Notes: generated by a model from the sequence alone, not told the origin. Shown: positions 16,456 through 25,044, numbered from the stretch's first letter. The stretch: DNA of 25,327 nucleotides from SURF-32 sp964648365 (GCA_964648365.1 CAZYLK010000082.1:1-25327), one strand, 5' to 3'. Program-made: numbers and translations.

Positions 16456-16473
16456 CGTGACACGAAGGCAACT

Positions 16474-17757
16474 ATGAAGATCGCAGCGCCCCCCAACACG
16501 GCGCGATACGTCCGCGCGGCCGGCTACGAGGCCGTCGAACTTCCGGATGCGCACAACTCCGACCTGAACCGATCGTTCGCGGATCGCCTGGAGGAAGGGC
16601 CGGTCCATCGCCGCTTCCTCGAAAAGCACAACGTCGACCTGGTGGTGGATTTCGAGACCGGAGCACTGACCCTGGTGCCCGGTGTCCGCCCCGGCACGGT
16701 CATGATGACGACGGCGGCGCTGGGTCTGCCGTACGTCTCGATCCTTATCGATCCGGTCAGCGCGATGATGGGCCGCGTGCGGTGGGAGCAATGGTGGGAA
16801 CTGCTGCGCGACCCGGGCTGGACGAAGGCGGTGTGGGACACGGCTCATGCGGCGGAACTGCGCCGACTCGGCATTCCCGGCGTTGTGGACCTACCCGCAG
16901 CGGTGGCGGACGCCGACTTTGACCGCCGTCCGCTGCCCGATCCCGGCGAAGGACCGACCGTTGCGTTCATGGGTCACCCGGCGTCGTCGTTTTTCACCAC
17001 CAGCAGCGGCGTGGCGCCGAGCAATCTCCTGGTGTGCCTGACGGCCGCCGCTGTACACGCCGACCGGCCGGCCACGGCGTTTCACGAGGTCTACTTCGAC
17101 CTGTACGGCTTCGGCCGTCCGCCGGATGAGCAGATCGAGCCGCGTCAGCACGCCGTCGCCGCCGCGAACTACTTCAACGCCAAGTTCATGTTCAATGTGT
17201 ACCTGGCGATCAAGCAGCGCGACCGGTTCGCAATCTTTCTGCGCCGCACGCTCGGCGATCGCTTCGAGCTGATCGGCGAATACTGGAAGCAAAATTACGG
17301 CGTTGAACACGCCCCGCGCATCTGGGACTCGGCGGAACTGTATCGAAAGATGCGGGCGGCGCCGGTCTGCCTGAATCTGATCAAAGGCAACGCGGAATCG
17401 TCGCTGAACCTGCGGCACTTCGAAGCCACCGGGCATGGCGCGTTCATGCTTACGTACCCATTGCCCGACCTCCCGAAGCACTTCCGCGTCGGCGAGGAGT
17501 GCGACGTGTTCCAGCACGAAGATGAGTTGCTGGACAAGATCACGTTCTACAACGCCAACCCGAAAGAGCGGCGCGAGATCGCTCTGGCCGGGCAGCGGCG
17601 TACGCTGGCGGAGCACCTGTACAGCCACCGGATCGAGACGCTCGTGCAGATGCTGCGCTGCGGACAGCTCGCGGTTCCAGCGGCTGCATCGCCCGTCGAC
17701 GCACCGGAGCTTGCCCCGGTCCGCGAGCGGCGGATCCGGGTCGCGGGCGTGTGCTAG
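16474..17757 (+). CDS. CgeB-like glycosyltransferase, copy 2
   Basis: A 427-residue paralogue of the preceding protein, alignable end to end. Shared landmarks are W-x-KAVWD near residue 115, NYFNAKFMFNVYLAIKQRDR in the middle, CLNLIKGNAESSLNLRHFE near residue 300, EECDVFQHEDELLDKITFY, and AGQRRTLAEHLYSHR near the end. These place it in the CgeB/GT-B class. No signal peptide or membrane segment is visible. The ATG follows the upstream stop by 18 bases with only a weak GAAGG site, which suggests translational coupling. Divergence outside the motifs suggests a different acceptor or donor. It lies 78 bases before an FkbM-type methyltransferase, so a three-gene glycan unit is likely. Confidence 0.77.
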   Translation: MKIAAPPNTARYVRAAGYEAVELPDAHNSDLNRSFADRLEEGPVHRRFLEKHNVDLVVDFETGALTLVPGVRPGTVMMTTAALGLPYVSILIDPVSAMMGRVRWEQWWELLRDPGWTKAVWDTAHAAELRRLGIPGVVDLPAAVADADFDRRPLPDPGEGPTVAFMGHPASSFFTTSSGVAPSNLLVCLTAAAVHADRPATAFHEVYFDLYGFGRPPDEQIEPRQHAVAAANYFNAKFMFNVYLAIKQRDRFAIFLRRTLGDRFELIGEYWKQNYGVEHAPRIWDSAELYRKMRAAPVCLNLIKGNAESSLNLRHFEATGHGAFMLTYPLPDLPKHFRVGEECDVFQHEDELLDKITFYNANPKERREIALAGQRRTLAEHLYSHRIETLVQMLRCGQLAVPAAASPVDAPELAPVRERRIRVAGVC

Positions 17758-17835
17758 TGGCCCATCCGGAACGCGTTGGCCGTCCGACCGGCACCATTGC
17801 AGTCCGCGGGGCGATCGACCGAAGAGTCACTCAGC

Positions 17836-18567
17836 ATGTCCACCCTCGCCTTATCCCAGCCCGCGTTTCGTGCCCAGTTCGGCGAGGATCGCGTACTGTG
17901 GCAGGTCTTCAACGGGGCAACGTCCGGGTTCTTCATCGAAGTGGGCGCCTATGACGGCGTGGCCCTGAGCAACACGGTCTTTCTGGAGCAGATGGGCTGG
18001 CGCGGCATCCTGGTCGAGCCGATCCGCGCGCTGTGCGAACGCGCGGCCGCAGCCCGGCCCGGAAGCCGCGTCTACAACGCGGCGTGCAGTCGCCCCGGCG
18101 GGCCGCGGACCCAGCGATTTACGATCACGCAGGGTGTGCCGGTTCTGAGCTACCTTCACGCCGAGCCGGACCACGTCGAACGCTGCAGACGCGAGGGCGC
18201 GACGCTGGTCGAGGTCGAAGTCGCGGTGGTTACGCTGGACGAGATTCTCGCACAGGAGCGCAGGCTCCCGCCGGGAACGCCCAGCGCCTGGCGGCGCGAG
18301 CACGGGTGGTGCATCGACCTGGTCTCAATCGACGTCGAAGGCGGTGAACTGGACGTGCTGGCCGGCTTCAACCTGGACCGATTCAAACCCCGCGTGCTGG
18401 TACTGGAAAACGACCGCGACAGCGGGCAGGCCATCGAGCCGTACCTGGCGGAGCGGGGCTACCGCAAGTTCCACCGTCAGGTGATCAACGACTTCTACGC
18501 CCGCGACGACGACTCGACGGCCGATCTGACGCTGGTCGGGCTGGCGCCCGCCGGCCCGGCCGGGTAG
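17836..18567 (+). CDS. FkbM-family methyltransferase
   Basis: A 243-residue protein of the usual length for this family. Motif I is FIEVGAYDG (residues 33-41), the SAM-binding glycine loop; GWRGILVEP (54-62) holds the acidic residue for the ribose. A VTLDEIL segment and LVSIDVEGGELDVLAGF (from about 162) are typical of Methyltransf_21/FkbM proteins, which O-methylate sugars and other hydroxyls. I start at the Met at 17836 (MSTLALSQPAF) because the upstream 20 codons are poor and family members begin just before this region; a weak GAAGAG lies upstream. With the two glycosyltransferases upstream, capping or decorating a glycan by methylation is the likely job, by inference. Confidence 0.88.
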   Translation: MSTLALSQPAFRAQFGEDRVLWQVFNGATSGFFIEVGAYDGVALSNTVFLEQMGWRGILVEPIRALCERAAAARPGSRVYNAACSRPGGPRTQRFTITQGVPVLSYLHAEPDHVERCRREGATLVEVEVAVVTLDEILAQERRLPPGTPSAWRREHGWCIDLVSIDVEGGELDVLAGFNLDRFKPRVLVLENDRDSGQAIEPYLAERGYRKFHRQVINDFYARDDDSTADLTLVGLAPAGPAG

Positions 18568-18652
18568 ACGTGGCTAAAGGCGGACCGAGTTCCGGACGCT
18601 ATAAGATTATCAGACAGCCCGCGAGCTTCGCGCCCGGGCCTGCGGCGGTATT

Positions 18653-19432
18653 ATGGCGGTCGTGATGCATGCCCGTACCACACCGCCGGCCGGCAAGAGC
18701 GCGGCAGACGTCCACGGACGGATGCCCGCGGGTGACCCGGCGCTGACCGTCGCAGCCGACCGAGAAGCGCCCTCGGGCGTCGCGTTCCACCGGATCGGTG
18801 GGATTCGCCGGAGTTCGCATTGCAGAACGATGATGGTGCTTGCCCCTCCCATCACAGCCGGCAGTCGCGGCGGCCTGGCCGCGGTCGATTCGGACGCCGT
18901 TCAGCGCGCGCCGGCGGCCGCCCTGCTCGACTTCCCACTCGACGCCGTCGACGGCGGCGAGATCATCATTTTTGCCATCAAGCCGTCGATGTGGGCGCCG
19001 GTCTTCGATTCCTGCCTCTGGCTGCTGGCGGCCGTCGGCCTCGCGGTGTCCTGCCTGGTCTGGGGATGGGGGCTGTCGAACTTCTCGCCGCAGGTCACCG
19101 CGCAGATCATCCTCGCGCTGGCGGCGGCGCGGATGCTGATGGCGATCATCCGCTGGGTCTCGTCGTGGTACGTGCTGACCAACCGGCGCGTGGTCGAGAT
19201 CACGGGCGTCCGCGCTCCTCAGGTCACGTCGGCGATGCTGGTGGACATCCGTAACACCTATGTGGCTGCGGCGATCTATGAACGGCCGCTGCGACTGGGA
19301 ACGATCACTTTCGTCAGCCAGCGCGACACGGACGCCCCCTGGTCGTGGGCGCACGTCCGCGAACCGGACGATGTCCACCGCGCCATCCGCAAGGCCATCG
19401 AAAACGCCATCGATGCGATGCCGCCGCGCTGA
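18653..19432 (+). CDS. bPH_2-type two-helix membrane protein
   Basis: Up to 259 residues if it starts at the ATG at 18653; a second candidate is the ATG pair at 18830. The conserved part begins near residue 90: an FPLDAVDGGEIIIFAIKPS strand region, two hydrophobic segments (about 119-139 and 149-168), then WYVLTNRRVVEITGV and LRLGTITFVSQ, the signature of the bacterial PH-like domain bPH_2 (DUF304). Such proteins sit in the cytoplasmic membrane with the PH-like domain on one face; their roles are mostly unknown. No ribosome site precedes either start. A TATAAG element at 18600-18605 could serve as a -10 but lacks a good -35. The first 60 residues are Arg/Ala-rich and may not be translated. 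Confidence 0.75.
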   Translation: MAVVMHARTTPPAGKSAADVHGRMPAGDPALTVAADREAPSGVAFHRIGGIRRSSHCRTMMVLAPPITAGSRGGLAAVDSDAVQRAPAAALLDFPLDAVDGGEIIIFAIKPSMWAPVFDSCLWLLAAVGLAVSCLVWGWGLSNFSPQVTAQIILALAAARMLMAIIRWVSSWYVLTNRRVVEITGVRAPQVTSAMLVDIRNTYVAAAIYERPLRLGTITFVSQRDTDAPWSWAHVREPDDVHRAIRKAIENAIDAMPPR

Positions 19433-19684
19433 GGCGTTTCGCCCCGCCCCCCTCGATTCAATGCTCCGGACGCCGGGGGCTCCTATCCCTTCCCCACGGC
19501 AACGCTCACCCCGCAACAGGCGTCGATGCGCTATCGGTTCCGCACGACGTGTACTGAGGTTCTTACCGCTTTGTCGTGTTTTGTCTGGTGAAGGCGTCGC
19601 GTGCCGGATATGATTTCGGTGTCGCGTCGCGGCTCCGCCATCGGAGCTGCACGGGCGGCGTCCCCGCCCCGGGTCATTTCCTGG

Positions 19685-19690
19685 AAGGAG
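19685..19690 (+). promoter_or_regulatory. Ribosome binding site of twin A
   Basis: AAGGAG, 9 bases before the ATG at 19700. It decides the start over a longer frame beginning at 19601. Confidence 0.65.
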
Positions 19691-19699
19691 AGAGAGAAC

Positions 19700-20269
19700 A
19701 TGTTTCGGCAGCTTCACCTGACATCTGCGGTCGCGCTCTGCGCGGTGCTCGCGTTCGCCCCTGGCGTGAGGGGAGCCTCACACACCGTTCACTTCGACAC
19801 CCTGCCCGTCGGGATACAACCCGCGTTCTTCATCAGCGAGGCCGTCGACATCACCGTCGGGCCGTTCACGAACACGATCGGCAACGTGTGTGCCCCGACG
19901 AACAACGGCGTCGTGGCGATCGGCAGCCAGCCTTTCCCGGGCTGCGCGGCCGGTTCTCCTCCCAATCAGATGATCGCTCGCAGCGTGCTGGTGGATTTTG
20001 ACATGTCCGACTTCGCCACTCAGATCGGCGGGCCGGCCAAGCGTCTGATGGTCAAGTACACACAGGTCACCGGCAACGTCCAGATTTCGATCAACGGCCA
20101 GTGCTTCACCCGGCCGAGCTTCGGCGCGCTGCCCAATGGCGTCTATGGCGGGGTCAAGTACAACAACAACGGCTGCCGTATCCGGTTGCGCCGCAAGCCG
20201 GCGTTCATCACGCAGTTCTCGATCGGCGGCGCGCTGCTGGCGATCGACGACGTGCGCGTCAACGGCTGA
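19700..20269 (+). CDS. Secreted protein of unknown family, twin A (189 aa)
   Basis: A 189-residue protein with a signal peptide (about residues 1-24, core VALCAVLAFAP), then HTVHFDTLP, EAVDITVGPF, two Cys-containing loops (CAPT, FPGC), VLVDFDMSDF, NVQISINGQCF and a highly conserved end, GCRIRLRRKP, ITQFSIGG, IDDVRVNG. Strand-rich with four Cys in the mature part, it reads like a small beta-sandwich of the kind found in choice-of-anchor proteins, but I do not recognise a named family. The ATG at 19700 has AAGGAG 9 bases upstream. A strong terminator follows. The neighbour 317 bases downstream has exactly the same length and about two thirds identity in the mature region. Confidence 0.85.
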   Translation: MFRQLHLTSAVALCAVLAFAPGVRGASHTVHFDTLPVGIQPAFFISEAVDITVGPFTNTIGNVCAPTNNGVVAIGSQPFPGCAAGSPPNQMIARSVLVDFDMSDFATQIGGPAKRLMVKYTQVTGNVQISINGQCFTRPSFGALPNGVYGGVKYNNNGCRIRLRRKPAFITQFSIGGALLAIDDVRVNG

Positions 20270-20586
20270 CGCCGCCAGACGCCGGACGCACTGAATGTGT
20301 GCCGCACCGAAAGAACCGCAGTTCGACCGGCCCGCTCCTCGATGCATCGTCGCGGAGCGGGCCTGGTTTTTCCGGCCACCGTCGCCGGTCGACGCACCGG
20401 GCAGACACGGCCAACCTCACCGCCGATAATCCGAAGGTGAGTCGTCCGGCCGCCTGCCGGGTGTAACATATCGTCCACGCGGCGCGTTCGTTATGCCGCC
20501 CGGCATCGCGCCCATTCCCGTCGTCCGGGCCGCCGGATCCGCCGGCTTCACGCCGACCGGCCCTCGCCCGTCCTAAGGAGAAGGTC
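20270..20586. other. Spacer between the twin genes
   Basis: It holds the terminator of twin A and, at its end, the AAGGAG site (20575-20580) of twin B, 6 bases before its ATG. The promoter of twin B should lie between them, but no pair of hexamers stands out. No gene is apparent. Confidence 0.55.
20329..20371 (+). terminator. Intrinsic terminator after twin A
   Basis: A perfect ten-base-pair stem (GGCCCGCTCC 20329-20338 with 20354-20363), a 15-base loop that itself contains the palindrome CGATGCATCG, and a TGGTTTTT tail. It lies about 60 bases after the stop at 20269 and separates the twins into two transcription units. Confidence 0.85.
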
Positions 20587-21156
20587 ATGATCAGATGCCC
20601 CGTCTACCGTACTGTTCCAATGTTCGTCGCGTTCACGTTGATCCCGCTGTCCGCCTTTGGCGCGGGTCACACCGTGAACTTTGACGCCCTGCCGCCGGGT
20701 ACGCTGCCCTACAGCTTCACCAGCGAAGCCGTCGACATCACGGTCGGTCCTTACACCGATACGATCGGCGACGCCTGCGCCCCCACCGACCTCGGGTTCC
20801 CGAGCCTCGTGGATCACCCGTTTCCCGGTTGCGCGTCCGGCTCCGCCCCCAACCAGTTCGCCGGTCGCAACGTGCTCGTCGAGTTCGACATGGCAGACTA
20901 CGAGGCGCAGGTCGGCGGGCCGGTGAAGCGCGTAAACGTCAAGTACCACCGGATCTTCGGCAACGTGCAGATATCCTTCAACGGCCAGTGCTTCACCCGC
21001 ACGGAGTTCTCGGCACTGCCCAACGGTGTCTATGGCGGCGTGAAGTACAAGGACAGCGGCTGCCGTATCCGCCTGCGACGCAAGCCGAATTACATCACGC
21101 AGTTCTCGATCGGCGGCTTCGCGTTCGTCATCGACGACGTGCGCGTGAACGGATAA
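20587..21156 (+). CDS. Secreted protein of unknown family, twin B (189 aa)
   Basis: Gap-free paralogue of the preceding protein at exactly 189 residues. The signal peptide is MIRCPVYRTVPMFVAFTL... with cleavage near residue 25 (AFG-AG). It keeps HTVNFDALP, EAVDITVGPY, CAPT, FPGC, VLVEFDMADY, NVQISFNGQCFTR, ALPNGVYGGVKY and the conserved GCRIRLRRKP/IDDVRVNG end. The twins differ most in the middle loop (around residues 63-75) and at strand-exposed positions, as expected for two surface variants of one fold. No catalytic motif is visible. The function is unknown; a secreted structural or binding role is a guess from the context of exported proteins. Confidence 0.85.
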   Translation: MIRCPVYRTVPMFVAFTLIPLSAFGAGHTVNFDALPPGTLPYSFTSEAVDITVGPYTDTIGDACAPTDLGFPSLVDHPFPGCASGSAPNQFAGRNVLVEFDMADYEAQVGGPVKRVNVKYHRIFGNVQISFNGQCFTRTEFSALPNGVYGGVKYKDSGCRIRLRRKPNYITQFSIGGFAFVIDDVRVNG

Positions 21157-21285
21157 TCGCAGGACTGCCCCGCACCGGCTCGCACCCGTCCGCAGCGCGA
21201 CGGACCGCCGTTATCGGAGCGATCCGCCGCCGTGGCTTCCGGGCCATGTTCCTCCGATGTTCCTCTGACGGCGGCGTTCATGACC

Positions 21286-21314
21286 TTGAACCCGACGGCG
21301 TGATCGCATAAACT
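21286..21314 (+). promoter_or_regulatory. Sigma-70-like promoter of the metalloprotease gene
   Basis: TTGAAC (21286-21291) and TAAACT (21309-21314) with a 17-base spacer. Initiation near 21321 leaves a leader of about 74 bases before the ATG at 21395. Confidence 0.55.
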
Positions 21315-21394
21315 CATCGCCCGAATCGCTTTGTCGGCTGCTGGGGGCGGCGGGGAGCCGGCCGGGGATCATCCGGGCCTGGGAGACATCTGGT

Positions 21395-23665
21395 ATGCGA
21401 ATCGTGGGATCCACGAGAATCATCGTTGCGCTCGCGTGGGTATCGGTCCTGGCCGCGCCGGCCTGGGCAATCGACCTGACCGTAACGGGCATCGAAATCA
21501 ACCAGGGCGTCCAGTTCGGCAATACGCCGCTGGTCGGCGAAAACGTCACGATCGTCCGCGTCACCGTCGGCGTCTCGGACGCTCCGGGCGCCGTGGCCAA
21601 CGTGGACGCAGTGTTGCGGATGTTCGTCGACGGCGAAGAGGTCGCCGGGTCGCCGTTCCAGTCGGTGAACGGGCCGATCACGGCGCCGCTGGCGCCCGAC
21701 CGGGCGGTGCTCGATCACACCGTCAACTTCGTCGTCCTGCCGCCGGTCAGCGACGACGTCGATTTCATTGTCGACGTCAATCCAGACGAACTCGTCAACG
21801 AAACCAACTATGGCAACAACAGCCGCAGCGACCTGAACAACGTTTTCCTGTGCCGCAAGATCGTCGACTTCGCGTACGTCTCGACGAACTACACGCCCGG
21901 TGGCGGACAGCCGCCGGCGAACCTGATCGAACCGGGCATCGGCGACGGGTTCCTGCGGGCCATCTACACCGTGGGCGAATGGAATTACTACGCTTCGCCG
22001 CTGCCGACGCTCAATTGGACGCAGGACATCAACAACTCCGCGACGCAGTTCCTCAACACGCTGCGTGACATCCGCACCATTCAGATACCCAATGCCGGCT
22101 ATCCGACGCCGGAGTTCGTCTACGGCTGGCTGCCGGGCAACCCCTACAGCGGCAACGGCCGCGCCATCGGCATCCCGGGCGACGTGGCTTTCGGCAACAC
22201 GGACCGCACGCGTCATCAACGCACCATGGCCCACGAAGTCGGGCACCTGTGGGGCCTGTCGCACCACAACCGCACGATCAACACCGTCGGCATCGACGCC
22301 GAACATCACTTGCACGACACGCAAGGGCTGGCGCAACTGTTCCCGTCCAACAAGCTGGACGTCATGGTCGCGGGGCAACTCACCAACACCGCCTTCGTCG
22401 AAAGCCTGACCTATACGACCGCCATCAACGACGCCCGCGCGCAGTGCGGCCTGTCGCCGCTGGGCGAGGGGCCTGCCGGCGAGGCGGCGCTGCGCATCAG
22501 CGGCTCCATCCATAACGTCACGCGCCGCGTCGCCCTTGATCCGATCATGACGTTCGATCCCGGCACGGTCGATCCGTCGCGACCGGACGGAGACGTGTGG
22601 GTTGCGGGGTATGACGCTCAGGGCAACGAACTGTTCGCCATCGGCGTGGTGACGGATTCCAACCTGTACAGTTGCGAAGCCGTCGAGGCGAAGGCGCCGC
22701 CGGTGATGCACGAAACGTCGCCGATCCACGTGCTCGTTCCCGCGAGCGTCGACGAAGCGCAGGTGGTGCGCATCGACGTGGTCGATCGGGCCACCGGCAT
22801 GGTGCTCGCTTCGCGGGAAGCCTCCGCCGCCGCCCCGGCCGTGAGCTTCATCGACACACACCACGCAGCCGCATTGGCAGGTCGCATCCGCGTCGCTTGG
22901 ACCGGGGTCGATCCGGACGGCGGCGAACTGGTCTATAACCTGCTCTACAGCCCCACGCAGGGGGCCGACTGGTTCCCGCTGGTCGTCAACACGACCGACA
23001 CGGCGTTCGAGTTCGACGCAGGCGACGTGGTCGGCACGCGTGGCATGAACGGGCTTATCAAGGTCGTGGCCAGCGACGGATTCAACTCACACGCAGCGGT
23101 GCTTGGTCCTTTCGAGATCATCGCGGCCAGCCCTCCGGCAACCTACCTGCTCACGCCGAACGAAGGCTCCGAGCATCGCATCGGCGCGTCGATCGCGTTC
23201 CACGCGGCGGCATGGGACAAGGAAGATCTCATGCTCGACGGCGAGCAGATCACCTGGACGTCGGATCGCGACGGCGCCATCGGCAACGGCCGCATTCTCG
23301 TGAGCAACACGCTGTCGCTCGGCACGCACGAGATCACGGTCAGCGCCACGGACACAGACGGCGAGACGAGCGAGGACCGGATCACGCTTCACGTCGTTCC
23401 AAGGCCGATCTCGCTGTCCTGCGACGAGGTCAAGAAGCTCAAGGGAAAGTGCAAGGGCAGCGGCGTGTTGAAGGCGGTGGCCAAGCTGAAGACCAACGAG
23501 TTCGACGGCTCGCTCGTGACGATCCGCATCGACGACCGCCACGTCGACGTGGAAGTCGAGGGGAAGGCCGCCAAGCTGGTCACCTGCTGCTTCAGCGGGT
23601 CGGTTGAAGTGGAATTGGTCAAGCCGGCCGGCTGCGTCCCGATTCGCAGCGTTGACTGCCCGTAG
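21395..23665 (+). CDS. Secreted metzincin-like zinc metalloprotease with CARDB domain
   Basis: A 756-residue exported protein. Signal peptide 1-25 (AWA-ID). Residues about 26-148 are a CARDB-like adhesion module with the typical DELVNETNYGNNSR end. The catalytic part carries HEVGHLWGLSH at 280-290, matching the HExxHxxGxxH zinc motif of metzincins with Glu as the base. LDVMVAG places Met324 as a plausible Met-turn. Further beta-rich regions follow, including an Ig-like DPDGGELVYNLLYS module and another before ITLHVVP. The last 80 or so residues form a small Cys/Lys domain (CDEVKKLKGKCKGSG...) that resembles the mature start of the gene at 25045. GGGAG lies 9 bases before the ATG. It would degrade extracellular protein; the substrate is unknown. 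Confidence 0.88.
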   Translation: MRIVGSTRIIVALAWVSVLAAPAWAIDLTVTGIEINQGVQFGNTPLVGENVTIVRVTVGVSDAPGAVANVDAVLRMFVDGEEVAGSPFQSVNGPITAPLAPDRAVLDHTVNFVVLPPVSDDVDFIVDVNPDELVNETNYGNNSRSDLNNVFLCRKIVDFAYVSTNYTPGGGQPPANLIEPGIGDGFLRAIYTVGEWNYYASPLPTLNWTQDINNSATQFLNTLRDIRTIQIPNAGYPTPEFVYGWLPGNPYSGNGRAIGIPGDVAFGNTDRTRHQRTMAHEVGHLWGLSHHNRTINTVGIDAEHHLHDTQGLAQLFPSNKLDVMVAGQLTNTAFVESLTYTTAINDARAQCGLSPLGEGPAGEAALRISGSIHNVTRRVALDPIMTFDPGTVDPSRPDGDVWVAGYDAQGNELFAIGVVTDSNLYSCEAVEAKAPPVMHETSPIHVLVPASVDEAQVVRIDVVDRATGMVLASREASAAAPAVSFIDTHHAAALAGRIRVAWTGVDPDGGELVYNLLYSPTQGADWFPLVVNTTDTAFEFDAGDVVGTRGMNGLIKVVASDGFNSHAAVLGPFEIIAASPPATYLLTPNEGSEHRIGASIAFHAAAWDKEDLMLDGEQITWTSDRDGAIGNGRILVSNTLSLGTHEITVSATDTDGETSEDRITLHVVPRPISLSCDEVKKLKGKCKGSGVLKAVAKLKTNEFDGSLVTIRIDDRHVDVEVEGKAAKLVTCCFSGSVEVELVKPAGCVPIRSVDCP

Positions 23666-24053
23666 CTCCAGGCCGGAAAGCAACCATCCCCGGCCGCGGA
23701 GGGCCCGAGTGATCGGCCTCCGCGGCCGGTTGACGTCTGCGGACGCGTTGGCTGACGACGGCCGCCGGGCGTCGCGAGTGGTCTCCCACGGCCAGTCCGC
23801 AGGCGACGTTCCCGCCCCGCACACCAACCGCTTGAGAAACTAAACCACTGTGCCACAAATGGTTAGACCTGCTTGCCGGCATGGCTCAGCGCGGTGGCAC
23901 GCGGCATGTCCTCTTTCGCCCGTCACTACGAGCGCACACCTCGAACGCGGCCGGGTTGTCGGGCGCTGCGCTGCGCCTGCCCGGCAGCGAGAGCCGTCCC
24001 ACCGGGGACGGTGGGAAAGACGAAGCCCGTCGTGATGCGGGTGGAGGAAGAAG
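23666..24053. other. Intergenic region before the six-cysteine repeat gene
   Basis: It contains the long hairpin at 23690-23729 and, at 24043-24048, a GGAGGA site 5 bases before the next ATG. A TTGAGA sequence near 23833 could be a -35, but its -10 partner is poor. No gene or RNA is recognised. Confidence 0.5.
23690..23729 (+). terminator. Long GC hairpin after the metalloprotease gene
   Basis: A perfect 13-base-pair stem (CCGGCCGCGGAGG, 23690-23702 with 23717-23729) and a 14-base loop, 24 bases after the stop. Only TTG follows, not a U tract. Its position fits a transcript end. Confidence 0.5.
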
Positions 24054-24959
24054 ATGCTGAATCGAGTTGCCTGGTTGGGAGTGTTGGGTCTGGTGGTCGC
24101 TCTGGCGATGCCGGGAATGTCGGCGCAGGCGCAAAACGGCGCCTGCTGCCTGCCCGAGGGTGGTTGCCTTCAGACGGACAAGGACGCGTGCCGCGCCCGT
24201 GGGGGTGACTTCTACCCGAACAAAGACTGCGAAGAGGTCGAGTGTCCGCCTCCGCCGCCGGAGTGGGCATGTTGTCTCGAGAGCGGCGAATGCGTGATGG
24301 CGACGGCGGAGAATTGCGCCGACGGCCGTGGCGAGTTCCACGAGGGGGTGACCTGTGACGAGATCGTGTGCCCCCAGCCCGAACCGGAGTGGGCCTGCTG
24401 CCTGCCGGACGGGCGCTGCAAGGAGTCGACGCGTACCGATTGCGATGCCGAGGGCGGCCTCTTTAACGATGGGCTGCTCTGCGAGGACGTCGCCTGTCCG
24501 CAGCCGGCGTTTGCCTGCTGTCTGCCGGACGGAGCCTGCGAACCGCTCACAAAGGAAGAGTGCGACGTCCGGGAGGGGCAGTGGAAGAACGGCAAGGCGT
24601 GCGAGGAGGTCGAGTGCGAGAACCCGAATCCGGAGGGCGCCTGCTGCCTGCCGGACGGTTCGTGCGCCGAGACCACGCGGCAGGACTGCCTGGACCGGGG
24701 CGGCGTCCATAACGAAGGCCGCACCTGCGAACAGGTCGAGTGCCCGCAGCCGGGCACGCGCTGCGCCTACAGGATCGCCAAGGCCAAGCGCAAGGGCGGC
24801 TGCGAGGCCTGTCCGTCCGAGGTAGGCGACGTGATCTGTGGCGAAGACTGCCGCGACAAGCGCGACTGCCGCAAGAAACGCGCCGAGCGCGTGGAATGCC
24901 AGGGCGGCGGCTTCTGCAAGATCAAGGGCAAGCTCGCCGGGTGCGAGGAGTGTTCCTGA
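24054..24959 (+). CDS. Secreted protein of five six-cysteine repeats
   Basis: A 301-residue protein. Signal peptide about 1-27 (SAQA-Q). Five repeats at 29-64, 71-106, 113-148, 153-188 and 195-230 follow the exact pattern C-C-x5-C-x7-C-x12-C-x4-C, usually starting ACCLPDG, with short Pro/Glu linkers between (CPPPPPEW, CPQPEPEW). Six Cys per unit suggests three disulfides each. Residues 231-301 form a different basic Cys-rich tail with ten Cys and many Lys/Arg. Repeats of the ACCLPDGSC...GG type are familiar in planctomycete secreted proteins, but no function is established that I know. GGAGGA is 5 bases before the ATG. A disulfide-stiffened extracellular spacer or binding protein is inferred. 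A short secreted gene follows 85 bases later. Confidence 0.87.
   Translation: MLNRVAWLGVLGLVVALAMPGMSAQAQNGACCLPEGGCLQTDKDACRARGGDFYPNKDCEEVECPPPPPEWACCLESGECVMATAENCADGRGEFHEGVTCDEIVCPQPEPEWACCLPDGRCKESTRTDCDAEGGLFNDGLLCEDVACPQPAFACCLPDGACEPLTKEECDVREGQWKNGKACEEVECENPNPEGACCLPDGSCAETTRQDCLDRGGVHNEGRTCEQVECPQPGTRCAYRIAKAKRKGGCEACPSEVGDVICGEDCRDKRDCRKKRAERVECQGGGFCKIKGKLAGCEECS
24138..24743 (+). repeat. Five six-cysteine coding repeats
   Basis: In-frame units of 108 coding bases separated by linkers of 12-18 bases. The cysteine spacing is identical in all five units, while the residues between diverge, so the repeats are older and better separated than the 99-base array of the giant gene. Confidence 0.88.
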
Positions 24960-25044
24960 CAGGCAGTCGCGCGGCAAACCGCCGCGAAGGTCACGAAGCC
25001 GAGAACGATGAGATTCCAGGAAGTCTCTTTTTAGGAGGATGACC

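Noticed and set aside
18599..19717. A 372-codon minus-strand frame opposite the bPH_2 gene
   Set aside because: Arg/Asp/His-rich and without motifs, while the plus strand shows two membrane helices and the bPH_2 signature.
21314..22864. A 516-codon minus-strand frame opposite the metalloprotease
   Set aside because: Antisense to a gene with a clear signal peptide, ribosome site and zinc motif; its translation is rich in Arg, Val, Asp and His with no domain.
23803..23960. Possible tRNA or promoter pair near a TTGAGA sequence
   Set aside because: No cloverleaf can be folded, and the -10 partner at 17 bases (ACAAAT) is too poor.
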